The position numbers and the translations under genes are program-made. Source: a virus. From it: DNA of 64,000 bases. The stretch covers positions 1 through 64,000 of IMG/VR virus record IMGVR_UViG_3300018080_000148, one strand, 5' to 3'. Shown here one piece after another: positions 9,223 through 16,180 of this stretch; the stretch's first letter is position 1, and each line of letters starts with the position of its first letter. The notes below the pieces were generated by a model that was not told the DNA's origin, ran no database searches, and saw only the letters and a list, made by a program, of their open reading frames with translations.

Positions 9223-9443
9223 TCTTCTCATGGTTTTTCAGACGGCTTTGGGGAGTCGAACCCCGGTGGCCCTTACCAAGCCGTTTGGGCGAATTCATTG
9301 GGCATTAGCTTTGATCCTTACTGGCAACGGCAATTTATCTGTCTTTCGGGCAAGCCCTAATCGTTTTCAACAGGTGTCACCTAAAGGAACTAAATCCCAC
9401 TTGGCTTCGCCAAACCACCAGCGGGGTGACGCTGAGTTGGGCA
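9223..9443 (-). ncRNA. Structured RNA candidate with tRNA-like 3' end
   Basis: There is no convincing reading frame here. The minus strand holds several hairpins (CAGCG/CGCTG, TTGGC-GAA-GCCAA). It ends at 9241 with a perfect tRNA T-arm, CGGGG-TTCGACT-CCCCA. The T-arm is enclosed by an acceptor-like helix in which ACGGCTT pairs with AAGCCGT only 12 nt upstream of the T stem. An extended -10 (9450-9458) and a terminator (9191-9220) bracket it. No anticodon arm, tmRNA 5' consensus or tag frame was found, so the class is unknown. Confidence 0.45.
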
Positions 9444-9449
9444 TTTTTA

Positions 9450-9458
9450 ATTCTAACA
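9450..9458 (-). promoter_or_regulatory. Extended -10 box for the structured RNA
   Basis: TGTTAGAAT (TG-n-TAnnAT) on the minus strand, about 7 nt before the first hairpins of the RNA candidate. No clear -35 element is seen. Confidence 0.35.
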
Positions 9459-9566
9459 TTAAATAAAAAATCTTACATGTTACATCAGAAACTTCAAGTG
9501 ATACCGGTACATTTCATGCCCTTTCATTTTTCCATTTCCATAATATAGCGTATTCAATGGAGAAAA

Positions 9567-9956
9567 TCAACCTCCAAGAAACGCTCTCATCATGCAGCGA
9601 GGACACATGCCGCCAACAATGTTGCCTTCATCATCGTACTTGGCAAATCGCATATGCTTCAACCTCGATGGCCTATTACATGTAGGACAGTGTAATGTAC
9701 CTTTAGGGCCTCTGTCAACATCATCTGCGGGGAAAACAAGCTTTAATGGCGGGAGCCTGTCCAGCTTTCTTGCTGGAAGGGCTTCTCTAAGCTTCTTCTT
9801 TTTCTTCCTTTTCTTGAAGAAGGGATCTTCACCGCTATCGACAACCGGGCCAACACTCATGCGGCGGACCATAGGAATGGATGGACGAGCAAACGTGGCC
9901 ACACAATTAGTGCCCGTAGCATTTTCTTGTATCTTTAACCATTCTGCAAAATTCAT
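9567..9956 (-). CDS. Zinc-ribbon protein with capsid-targeting-like N-terminus
   Basis: A 129-aa protein that begins MNFAEWLKIQENA, matching F-x-x-W-h and ending in I-Q-E, a possible prohead-protease site. A basic run (KKRKKKKK, about 49-56) follows, then a zinc ribbon CPTC...CPRC near the C-terminus. The start overlaps the stop of the preceding gene by one base (TAATG). I infer a DNA-binding internal head protein; the biochemical role is unknown. Confidence 0.7.
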   Translation of the reverse strand: MNFAEWLKIQENATGTNCVATFARPSIPMVRRMSVGPVVDSGEDPFFKKRKKKKKLREALPARKLDRLPPLKLVFPADDVDRGPKGTLHCPTCNRPSRLKHMRFAKYDDEGNIVGGMCPRCMMRAFLGG

Positions 9957-10414
9957 TACATCCCCATTCCCATGCCGCCCATTGGGCCCCCACCGGGCAA
10001 TCCTCCCGCCCCGCCTGCGGCACCAGCAGAATCCATACCCTGAGTCAGCATTTGGCTCAACTTATCAACGGAAACCGTAAAGGTTTCTCCCTCATCGTCG
10101 GTTTCTGGAACTCTGGCCCACTTCTTCGTGGTCTTACTCTTAGCAAACAACTTCTTCGTCGCTTGGGCTGGGTCTACAATGAGCTTGATTTTGGCGGCTG
10201 TTACATTGCCCTGGTCATCCTTGATTAGGTCCACTACTTGGTAGCCGCTCATGCTGTGTGCCTTGCCACCCACTTTAAAATTGGCCAAAACCTGGGGAAT
10301 CTTCTCCAGATCGTCCACGTTAATACCTAATTCATCACTCAAGGCGTCGAGATGGTTCATGGCCTTGGGTTTCTGATCTTCTAGGAATTGGCGGAACGAC
10401 AATTGCATGTTCAT
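9956..10414 (-). CDS. Small protein with capsid-targeting-like N-terminus and Gly/Met-rich tail
   Basis: A 152-aa protein beginning MNMQLSFRQFLED, the shared F-x-x-[WF]-h motif. The middle is a small mixed domain without known motifs. The tail after about residue 130 is Gly/Met/Pro-rich. A TATATA box (10419-10424) sits 4 nt before the ATG with no ribosome site, the late-promoter arrangement described under the boxes. Probably a virion or head-core protein. Confidence 0.7.
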   Translation of the reverse strand: MNMQLSFRQFLEDQKPKAMNHLDALSDELGINVDDLEKIPQVLANFKVGGKAHSMSGYQVVDLIKDDQGNVTAAKIKLIVDPAQATKKLFAKSKTTKKWARVPETDDEGETFTVSVDKLSQMLTQGMDSAGAAGGAGGLPGGGPMGGMGMGM

Positions 10415-10418
10415 ACCT

Positions 10419-10424
10419 TATATA
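10419..10424 (-). promoter_or_regulatory. Late-promoter-like TATATA box, 4 nt before ATG
   Basis: TATATA precedes the 10414 start by 4 nt. The box is palindromic and also lies 28 nt before the divergent 10453 gene, so it might serve both directions. Confidence 0.45.
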
Positions 10425-10452
10425 TCAGTATCAAGCGGATTTAGGAGAAAGT

Positions 10453-10911
10453 ATGCGATCCCCAGGATTTTCAGATTTCAGAGAACTAATGGACAAATGG
10501 GACGAGGCCGTAGACCGCAAACAGATCCAAGACATGATAGAAGGTAACCACTTTGTCTTCTTTTTCAAGCGAAAAGACGAGGTATTCGGAGCCCCCGAGG
10601 AAAGCCGACTCACGTTCGCTAAGATGAAAAACCCCGACGAAGATGCTTCTGAAGAATGGATTAAGGACGCCTCGTTTGCCGCCGTTAACTTCAATCGAGC
10701 GCTCAAGGGCGAAAGTGTGAAAAGTGTTTTCAACGCCGAAGACCTCAAGCAGATCAAAGTCATCGAAAGAGACGAAGCCGTAGACGTATTGGTTAAAAAA
10801 GCCAGTGGTATGCCCGATAAGAACATCAAACAAGATCTGAGCGACAGCGAGGAAGACGTGCCAGAAGATCCAGCCGCATCCCCTACTATCAACAAGGTGA
10901 AGGAGCGGTAG
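10453..10911 (+). CDS. Hypothetical protein, possible capsid-targeted
   Basis: A 152-aa protein with an AGGAG site before ATG 10453. The N-terminus contains GFSDFRELMDKWDEAVD, a looser version of the tag shared by neighbours. A compact 100-aa domain follows, and then an acidic Ser/Asp/Glu-rich tail (about 128-145). Its stop overlaps the GTG of the next gene by one base. Function unknown; context suggests a virion-associated role. Confidence 0.65.
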   Translation: MRSPGFSDFRELMDKWDEAVDRKQIQDMIEGNHFVFFFKRKDEVFGAPEESRLTFAKMKNPDEDASEEWIKDASFAAVNFNRALKGESVKSVFNAEDLKQIKVIERDEAVDVLVKKASGMPDKNIKQDLSDSEEDVPEDPAASPTINKVKER

Positions 10912-11759
10912 TGGATTTCAGCTTTGCCCAGTGGTTAGAAGCAAACAACAAGTGGGGAATCCTCTCTTGGGATGGCAAGAGATGGTACGAAAGCTCCCAC
11001 ATGATGGGCGACCGAGCGGAAATCAAAGTCACTTGGCGTAGCAATGGGAAAGTGGATGTGGAAGTTGGCCCCAGACATCCCATGCTCAAAAGAGCGCTAA
11101 AAGTGCTCCTGAGACAACGGCCCGAATTCCGTGATGCGGAAATTGAGTTTGATGGATACTCTCCAGGAACCGTAGGCGAATTTATCAAGGGGCCCACACG
11201 CCCGCCGTGGGAAATGCCCCGCTACTTCTATCAGGGCACTTCTATGGATCGCTGGGATCGCATCCAGGATGAAGGTCTGGTGCCTCGATCTGAAACAGGC
11301 GTTAATCCCGCCTATGGGGCCCACATCAGTTCCGCCAAACCCTCTAACCCAGATTACGTCTACCTCGGAGGGTCACCAGGATCGGCCTGTAGCTTGGCAG
11401 CACATGACGCCGCAAGATTAGACAAAAGCCAACCAGTGATGCTACGAATTGATTCCCGAGGGATGAGGAAGAGCAAACTTCGGCCAGATGAAGATGCTAT
11501 TCCGAGGGGCGACCTCTACGGAAACCACGACTGGCAATATAGCATGAAAAGATTGGACTCTGTTGGATACGAAGGAAGCATAGATCCGAAGTTCATCGAA
11601 CTCTACAAGGTGTGGGACAAGAAATGGGTTGATCCACCGCCTCCACCCGAACCCGACTGGCTGGCCAAACAAGTAATGGGCATGGGCGGATCGGATTATC
11701 AGACCGTTCCAGGCACCACATCCGCTAAATACAAATGGGCCAACCCGAGAGAGGATTAG
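10911..11759 (+). CDS. ADP-ribosyltransferase-fold protein with capsid-targeting-like N-terminus
   Basis: The frame starts at GTG 10911 in a TAGTG overlap. The N-terminus MDFSFAQWLEAN carries the shared tag. From about residue 105, YFYQGTSMDRWDRIQDEGL, then VYLGG and AAHDAARL resemble ADP-ribosyltransferase/Tpt1-like folds. There the first motif is normally H-G-T; here His is replaced by Gln. Family knowledge: T4 Alt is a head-packaged, injected ADP-ribosyltransferase. I infer a comparable injected modifier, but activity with Q-G-T is uncertain. Confidence 0.55.
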   Translation: MDFSFAQWLEANNKWGILSWDGKRWYESSHMMGDRAEIKVTWRSNGKVDVEVGPRHPMLKRALKVLLRQRPEFRDAEIEFDGYSPGTVGEFIKGPTRPPWEMPRYFYQGTSMDRWDRIQDEGLVPRSETGVNPAYGAHISSAKPSNPDYVYLGGSPGSACSLAAHDAARLDKSQPVMLRIDSRGMRKSKLRPDEDAIPRGDLYGNHDWQYSMKRLDSVGYEGSIDPKFIELYKVWDKKWVDPPPPPEPDWLAKQVMGMGGSDYQTVPGTTSAKYKWANPRED

Positions 11760-11760
11760 T

Positions 11761-12462
11761 ATGGGCATGCAATTTGACATCCCAGACAAACACAAGAGAA
11801 AATACCAGTGCTTTGTCTGCGGCGAACAATTTACTGATTTTGTAGAATACAAAGAACACATTGTCAAGAAACACGAAGAGGGTAAAGATTACGTGCTCTG
11901 CCCCCTAAAGAGATGCGGTGCCCCCGTGCGAGATATGCGTCTGCACTTCAAGGTGAAACATCCATCTGAGAAACTGCCCAAAAAAGCCCAAACACGAGCC
12001 ATGGTGTGGAAGGACATCTCGCCAAGGAGAGGCAAGAAAAAAGACGGCAAGCCCGTTATGGAAACACGTAAGCCCAAGTTCCGTAAAGGGATATATGAGT
12101 CAACCAAAATGAGCAGAAGCTTCAAGTACGACTCTGGATACGAAGAAAAGGTATTTGAGCTACTGGATAGCTGGGTCGAGGTAGAAGCTTTTGCTGTCGA
12201 ACCATTTAAGATACCCTACGTTTTTGAGGGCAAACCACGCACATACACACCTGACATTCTCGTAACTTTCCTCGATGGCCACACAGAACTGTGGGAAGTG
12301 AAACCAGAAAACCAAACCGCTCTGCCTATTAACAAGGCCAAGTGGAAAGCGGCAGAAGCCGCCTGTGATACCAGGGGGTGGTTGTTTAAGGTAATCACCG
12401 AACAAGTTATCAATCAGTTGAAAAAGAGGGTGCGAGATCAAGAGATCTTATTTGGTGATTAA
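11761..12462 (+). CDS. PD-(D/E)xK nuclease, TnsA/T4 gp4-like, with zinc finger
   Basis: The N-terminus has a C2H2-type finger (CFVCGEQF...H...H) and a second Cys pair (CPLKRC). The C-terminal half shows a nuclease core: YEEKV, TPDILV and WEVKP, the E...PD...ExK arrangement of TnsA and of the T4 head-completion nuclease gp4/gp50. Spacing and the IPYVFEG segment fit gp4 well. The context of head proteins favours a head-completion or DNA-processing role over transposition. Confidence 0.6.
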   Translation: MGMQFDIPDKHKRKYQCFVCGEQFTDFVEYKEHIVKKHEEGKDYVLCPLKRCGAPVRDMRLHFKVKHPSEKLPKKAQTRAMVWKDISPRRGKKKDGKPVMETRKPKFRKGIYESTKMSRSFKYDSGYEEKVFELLDSWVEVEAFAVEPFKIPYVFEGKPRTYTPDILVTFLDGHTELWEVKPENQTALPINKAKWKAAEAACDTRGWLFKVITEQVINQLKKRVRDQEILFGD

Positions 12463-12464
12463 AT

Positions 12465-12493
12465 GAAACGCCCGGCCATAGGCCGGGCGTTTC
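12465..12493. terminator. Bidirectional rho-independent terminator
   Basis: Perfect 13-bp stem (12465-12477 with 12481-12493), ATA loop, between two convergent genes. Confidence 0.85.
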
Positions 12494-12495
12494 CT

Positions 12496-12795
12496 CTACT
12501 GGCGCTTCCACCAGTCCGCATCGTCATAATCTTCTTCTGGTTCTTCGTACATGTCCAATAAAGAATCCAGGTCGATACACTGATTGTAACCAACATACTG
12601 AACACTGTAAACAGTGCCTACCCAATACCATTTATCTTCATCGTTATTGTAAACAACAAAGACCATGGATTCCGGGCCGGGCGGCTCTTCCTCATCCATC
12701 GGATGAGCCCAAACCCCAATATCTAGTTTGACCGCCCTAAGTTCCAATGGATCTTTTTGGACAACTGTGTGTATTTGCGCTCCTGACAAGTCCAT
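12496..12795 (-). CDS. Small acidic hypothetical protein
   Basis: A 99-aa protein with AAGGG before ATG 12795. The sequence is acidic and aromatic (VYNNDEDKWYWVGTVY in the middle) and ends in an Asp/Glu/Trp-rich tail. No family is recognised. It ends directly at the convergent terminator. Confidence 0.6.
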   Translation of the reverse strand: MDLSGAQIHTVVQKDPLELRAVKLDIGVWAHPMDEEEPPGPESMVFVVYNNDEDKWYWVGTVYSVQYVGYNQCIDLDSLLDMYEEPEEDYDDADWWKRQ

Positions 12796-12815
12796 TACAT
12801 TCCCTTTTTAAAATA

Positions 12816-13553
12816 TCAAACGCCACTAATGGGCACCTGATCTACTGTAAATTCGTTCCCATTGAGGATTTTCTGGACTTTCACCCACTCCTCTTTAGCA
12901 TCGGCCAAATTATCATGTTCACCACATCGCTCGACACCATCTTGGATACGAACATTAACGTGGTATCTGCCCGCTTTCAAATATACACCATCATCAATAT
13001 AGTTCCAAGATCTTTCACGACATTGGCATGGCGTATCCGTTATTCTTTTGGCAACATCCAATAAAGAGTCGGAAACAATCTCTGGTCGCATATCATCGAT
13101 GTCATTCCAATAACGACTTCGCAACAGCGCCACTTTGGCCCCTAGACGGATGCCCATCTGGGCATCCGTCAGTTTATCCCCTATCACCCATGATTTAGAA
13201 TAATCAAAGGGGCCGTGCTGTGCCTCGGCCTGTGTAATCATGCCCAACTCTGGCTTTCGGCACCCACATCGCACATCTGGATCATGTGGACAATAGAATA
13301 TGCCCTTAACATGCGCATCGTGTTTCCTCAACATGTCTAACATGTATTCATGGACCTTTTGCATGTCATCGAGCGTATAGTAGCCACGCCCAATCCCACT
13401 CTGATTGGTCACCACAAACACATCAAAAGATCGCCCAAGGAGCCGCATCGCCTCAATCGCCCCAGAAACGAATTCGAAATCTTCAACCTTGCACACGTAT
13501 CCGGAATCCACGTTAATGGTTCCATCACGATCAACGAATATGGCCCTACGCAT
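12816..13553 (-). CDS. HAD-family phosphatase, GmhB/HisB-N-like
   Basis: The N-terminal FVDRDGTIN (7-15) gives the HAD nucleophile Asp8 and the DxDGT signature. TNQSGIGRG is motif II, and CPHDPDVRCGCRKP is the zinc-binding loop specific to the GmhB/histidinol-phosphatase subgroup. IGDKLTDAQMG carries the final acidic motif. Family members dephosphorylate heptose bisphosphate or histidinol phosphate. A role in nucleotide-sugar supply fits the carbohydrate genes here. An extra C-terminal 65 aa is unassigned. Overlaps the upstream gene by 8 nt. Confidence 0.8.
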   Translation of the reverse strand: MRRAIFVDRDGTINVDSGYVCKVEDFEFVSGAIEAMRLLGRSFDVFVVTNQSGIGRGYYTLDDMQKVHEYMLDMLRKHDAHVKGIFYCPHDPDVRCGCRKPELGMITQAEAQHGPFDYSKSWVIGDKLTDAQMGIRLGAKVALLRSRYWNDIDDMRPEIVSDSLLDVAKRITDTPCQCRERSWNYIDDGVYLKAGRYHVNVRIQDGVERCGEHDNLADAKEEWVKVQKILNGNEFTVDQVPISGV

Positions 13554-13866
13554 CCGATAGCTCCTTTAAGATCCTATTGACTTTCATTTTCTTGGCCAGT
13601 CCCCACATGCCTCCCTGAGATTCCGGCCTTTTATACTTCTCAAAGTCCTCGATCTCAACTTCCACCCAAACTCTTCCCTTGGTAGATAAGTGTGGGGCGT
13701 GCGGTTTGAAAGTAACGTGCCATCCTGGTCGGTAGGCGTAGCCTTTTCTTCGATGATGGGTCTCTGCTTCCAGCCATTCTCCAATCGGTATTCGCAGAGG
13801 GCAGTTTATGAACAGAGGCCCGAGAGTGCCATCTTTTCTCTGGCGGACCAACTTATACGCTATCAT
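13546..13866 (-). CDS. Phage hypothetical protein, 106 aa
   Basis: Contains YRPGWHVTFKPHAPHLS and RPESQGGMW. I recall this pattern from short phage proteins of unknown function, though without a family name. AAGGCG precedes the ATG. The start directly abuts the stop of the dNMP kinase-cupin gene (TGAATG), so the genes are co-translated. Confidence 0.65.
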   Translation of the reverse strand: MIAYKLVRQRKDGTLGPLFINCPLRIPIGEWLEAETHHRRKGYAYRPGWHVTFKPHAPHLSTKGRVWVEVEIEDFEKYKRPESQGGMWGLAKKMKVNRILKELSDA

Positions 13867-14961
13867 TCAATCGCCTTTTATCAACCTATATGAATCCTCC
13901 TCGAAGTGCTCAGTGGAGAACTCAAACATTTCTGTGTCCTCCAAAGCATACATTGCGTGACGGAGACCGGGATGGACATGAAAATCATCACCGGGCTCCA
14001 GAATGTTAAACGAAGCTATTTCATCGTGGCTAGTTACTTTGGGGTTCACCCAACGCCAATGAATTGTTGGAAACATAAGTCCCAACTCTTCGCCTGCCAC
14101 CTCCAATTTTCCATCAACAACGCAATCGTTATTGGAATAGATCACGAGAAGTTTACCGCTTTGTACGTAGAAGGTTTCATCCTTCTTAACGTGATAGTGC
14201 CAAGAACAGCCCCGATCTTTCTTAAAGAACAAAAGCTTGCCACAATATTGCGGCTTGTTGACAATCCAGTCCTCGTAACCCCAACCCTTGGGCACGAACG
14301 TGCGGCGAATATCTTCGGGCTCTAACCACTCGCTGGCTTCTAGGCTAAAGTGATCTGCCACAAAAGAGGCGAGAGGGCCACACACCTTCTTTTCAAGATC
14401 CTGAATCGTACCGTCATTGATTACAACGTAATCAATGTACTCGGCACCCGGAGGAATCCTATCACAACTGACGCTAATGATAGGGTTGCCATGGGTGTTC
14501 TTGAAAAAATCCACCAACGGACGAAGATGAGCTTCAGATGGGTGATCGTCATCATTTATCTTATCGGGACGGATAATGAGAACATTCATGCCACCTTCTT
14601 CTTTTATCCGCTTCAATTCGTTGATGTAGCGACAATCAGTGATGAATGTTTTGTCAGGACACTTTCGGAGTGTTGCCTCAATCCACACATCACTTTTGAT
14701 CTGACGAAACCCGTCACCAATCCATTGAAGAGCCTGACGCACGGGCATATCAAATCCTGGCGGGACATCAGGCTTTCGTTTCCACTCCTCTGAAAATTCC
14801 TTGGTAACGCCAAAGGCATCATAGTACACCTGCTTGAGCACCTCAGCCCAGGCGTGATGATGCCACTCATATCCAAACCGGCGTTCCAATTCCTTCTTTA
14901 AGAATGCGCCTAGTTCATCCTTGCCATTGGCCAATTGGCCAGCTATTCCAATTATCTCCAT
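13867..14961 (-). CDS. Deoxynucleoside monophosphate kinase fused to a cupin
   Basis: Residues 1-190 resemble phage dNMP kinase (T4 gp1 type): P-loop GQLANGKD (7-14), then RQALQWIGDGFR and FITDCRYINELK. It would phosphorylate dNMPs for DNA synthesis. From about 215 a cupin domain begins (WHYHVKKDETFYVQSGK, metal-binding His pattern; later FHVHPGLRH) as in sugar isomerase cupins. I know of no reason for this pairing. GGAGCG precedes ATG 14961. Confidence 0.75.
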   Translation of the reverse strand: MEIIGIAGQLANGKDELGAFLKKELERRFGYEWHHHAWAEVLKQVYYDAFGVTKEFSEEWKRKPDVPPGFDMPVRQALQWIGDGFRQIKSDVWIEATLRKCPDKTFITDCRYINELKRIKEEGGMNVLIIRPDKINDDDHPSEAHLRPLVDFFKNTHGNPIISVSCDRIPPGAEYIDYVVINDGTIQDLEKKVCGPLASFVADHFSLEASEWLEPEDIRRTFVPKGWGYEDWIVNKPQYCGKLLFFKKDRGCSWHYHVKKDETFYVQSGKLLVIYSNNDCVVDGKLEVAGEELGLMFPTIHWRWVNPKVTSHDEIASFNILEPGDDFHVHPGLRHAMYALEDTEMFEFSTEHFEEDSYRLIKGD

Positions 14962-15033
14962 TGCATCGCTCCAAAACTATCATCAGATTGTTATTAACTT
15001 ACTATTTTAGCGAAGAAAGGTCAACGTGAATTT

Positions 15034-15345
15034 ATGGCAAAGAAAGAAATAAAACGCATTTGCAAAAACTGCAAGCTTTTCGACCCACCGAAAGGTCAAT
15101 GCAGCGTTGTCGTCCTACACGATGGAGAACGATACCATCTCCCAGTGGAACCAGAAGACAAATGCTTTTTTGAGAAAGAGTTTATGGCTATTAACGAGGA
15201 AGGGGATGTAGAATCCTTTAAGCCAGAAATCCAAGAGGTCCAATTTTGGACAGAAGATCCCAAAACCGGAGAAAAGACTGCTGATGATGGCGTCGTGAAA
15301 ATCAAATATCCAAAAGGGTTCTTCGGCGACGAAAAGCAAGAATGA
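15034..15345 (+). CDS. Small Cys-containing protein (metal or Fe-S site)
   Basis: A 103-aa protein with AAAGG upstream. The first half carries CKNCKLF, GQCSVV and DKCFF, four cysteines spaced for zinc or an iron-sulfur cluster. The second half is acidic with no motif. It is followed 10 nt later by the Cys-rich 15356 gene, and the two probably act together. Function unknown. Confidence 0.65.
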   Translation: MAKKEIKRICKNCKLFDPPKGQCSVVVLHDGERYHLPVEPEDKCFFEKEFMAINEEGDVESFKPEIQEVQFWTEDPKTGEKTADDGVVKIKYPKGFFGDEKQE

Positions 15346-15355
15346 AAGCGTGTAA

Positions 15356-16180
15356 ATGGTCCAAACGGGAGCCGAAAAAGGCTGTTGTGGGAATTTTGCT
15401 AGAGCCGTCCCCGGCGTAACGGAAAACCCCGATCTGCAATGTTTCGCCGATTGTTGCAAAACATGCCCTCCCGATTGCTGTGACACATTGTATTTCTACT
15501 TTGAGTGCGGCGATCCACAGGAAGGTGAATGTTGTGAAGGAGCGGGATTCCTAGATCCGAATCTATTCCCTACAACAAGCGAAGAAACAGAATACTACTA
15601 TCCTGGTGAAGAACTGGACGAGCTTCCAGATTTTTATCACGAGGACGGGACCATTGTACGTGCGCTCGGATTCGGCCCCGGTTCATGTCCCTGTGAACAA
15701 ATCAAAGTCACCCTCACCACAACCTATTGCTGCTTGATACTCGAAGGGGCGAGTGCCGCACACGTGGGCGACGGCCAAGTAAGTGCCACCGTAGATCCAG
15801 AGTCAGCCAGCAATGGTTGCGGAACCTACCGTGCCGAAATCAGCGTGAATGGTGGTGCTTGGCAAAGCTCGCCCGTCAGTGTTCAAGATGACGATTCTAT
15901 CCAGGTGCGTGTGGTAGCCGAGGATGGGGACTGCGACTGCTATTGCTGCTACCTCAGTTCCGAAGACCCATGTAATTACGGAGCGGAAATGTTTGCGGCA
16001 CAATCAGTCAGTGGCGGACTCAAGTTGGTTGTGAATAGAGATGCAGTGCTGCGAAGATACCACAGCATACAACAAGCTCACGCCATTAACGCTTTCCGCA
16101 ATTGGAAGAAGGACAAGAAGAACAAAAGCGTTAAACGAACCGCTCCAATCAAACAGAAGAAACCAAAGCGACTTTTCTAG
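15356..16180 (+). CDS. Cysteine-rich protein with Ig-like segment, putative virion protein
   Basis: A 274-aa protein with about 21 Cys, six in CC pairs (GCCG, DCC twice, ECC, YCC twice). Residues about 140-190 (YRAEISVNGGAWQ, SIQVRVVAEDG) read as a beta-rich Ig-like domain. The C-terminal 40 residues are basic. There is no signal peptide. Such architecture suits a disulfide- or metal-stabilised surface fibre, but no homologue is recognised. Its last 32 nt overlap the convergent helicase gene. Confidence 0.6.
   Translation: MVQTGAEKGCCGNFARAVPGVTENPDLQCFADCCKTCPPDCCDTLYFYFECGDPQEGECCEGAGFLDPNLFPTTSEETEYYYPGEELDELPDFYHEDGTIVRALGFGPGSCPCEQIKVTLTTTYCCLILEGASAAHVGDGQVSATVDPESASNGCGTYRAEISVNGGAWQSSPVSVQDDDSIQVRVVAEDGDCDCYCCYLSSEDPCNYGAEMFAAQSVSGGLKLVVNRDAVLRRYHSIQQAHAINAFRNWKKDKKNKSVKRTAPIKQKKPKRLF

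Noticed and set aside
9223-9443. Ordinary tRNA or tmRNA
   Set aside because: The T-arm is real, but no anticodon arm, D-arm, tmRNA 5' consensus or tag frame ending in Ala-Ala-stop could be found.
11761-12462. Tn7-like transposon TnsA
   Set aside because: No TnsB/C genes or transposon ends nearby; the T4 gp4-like head-completion nuclease fits the context better.
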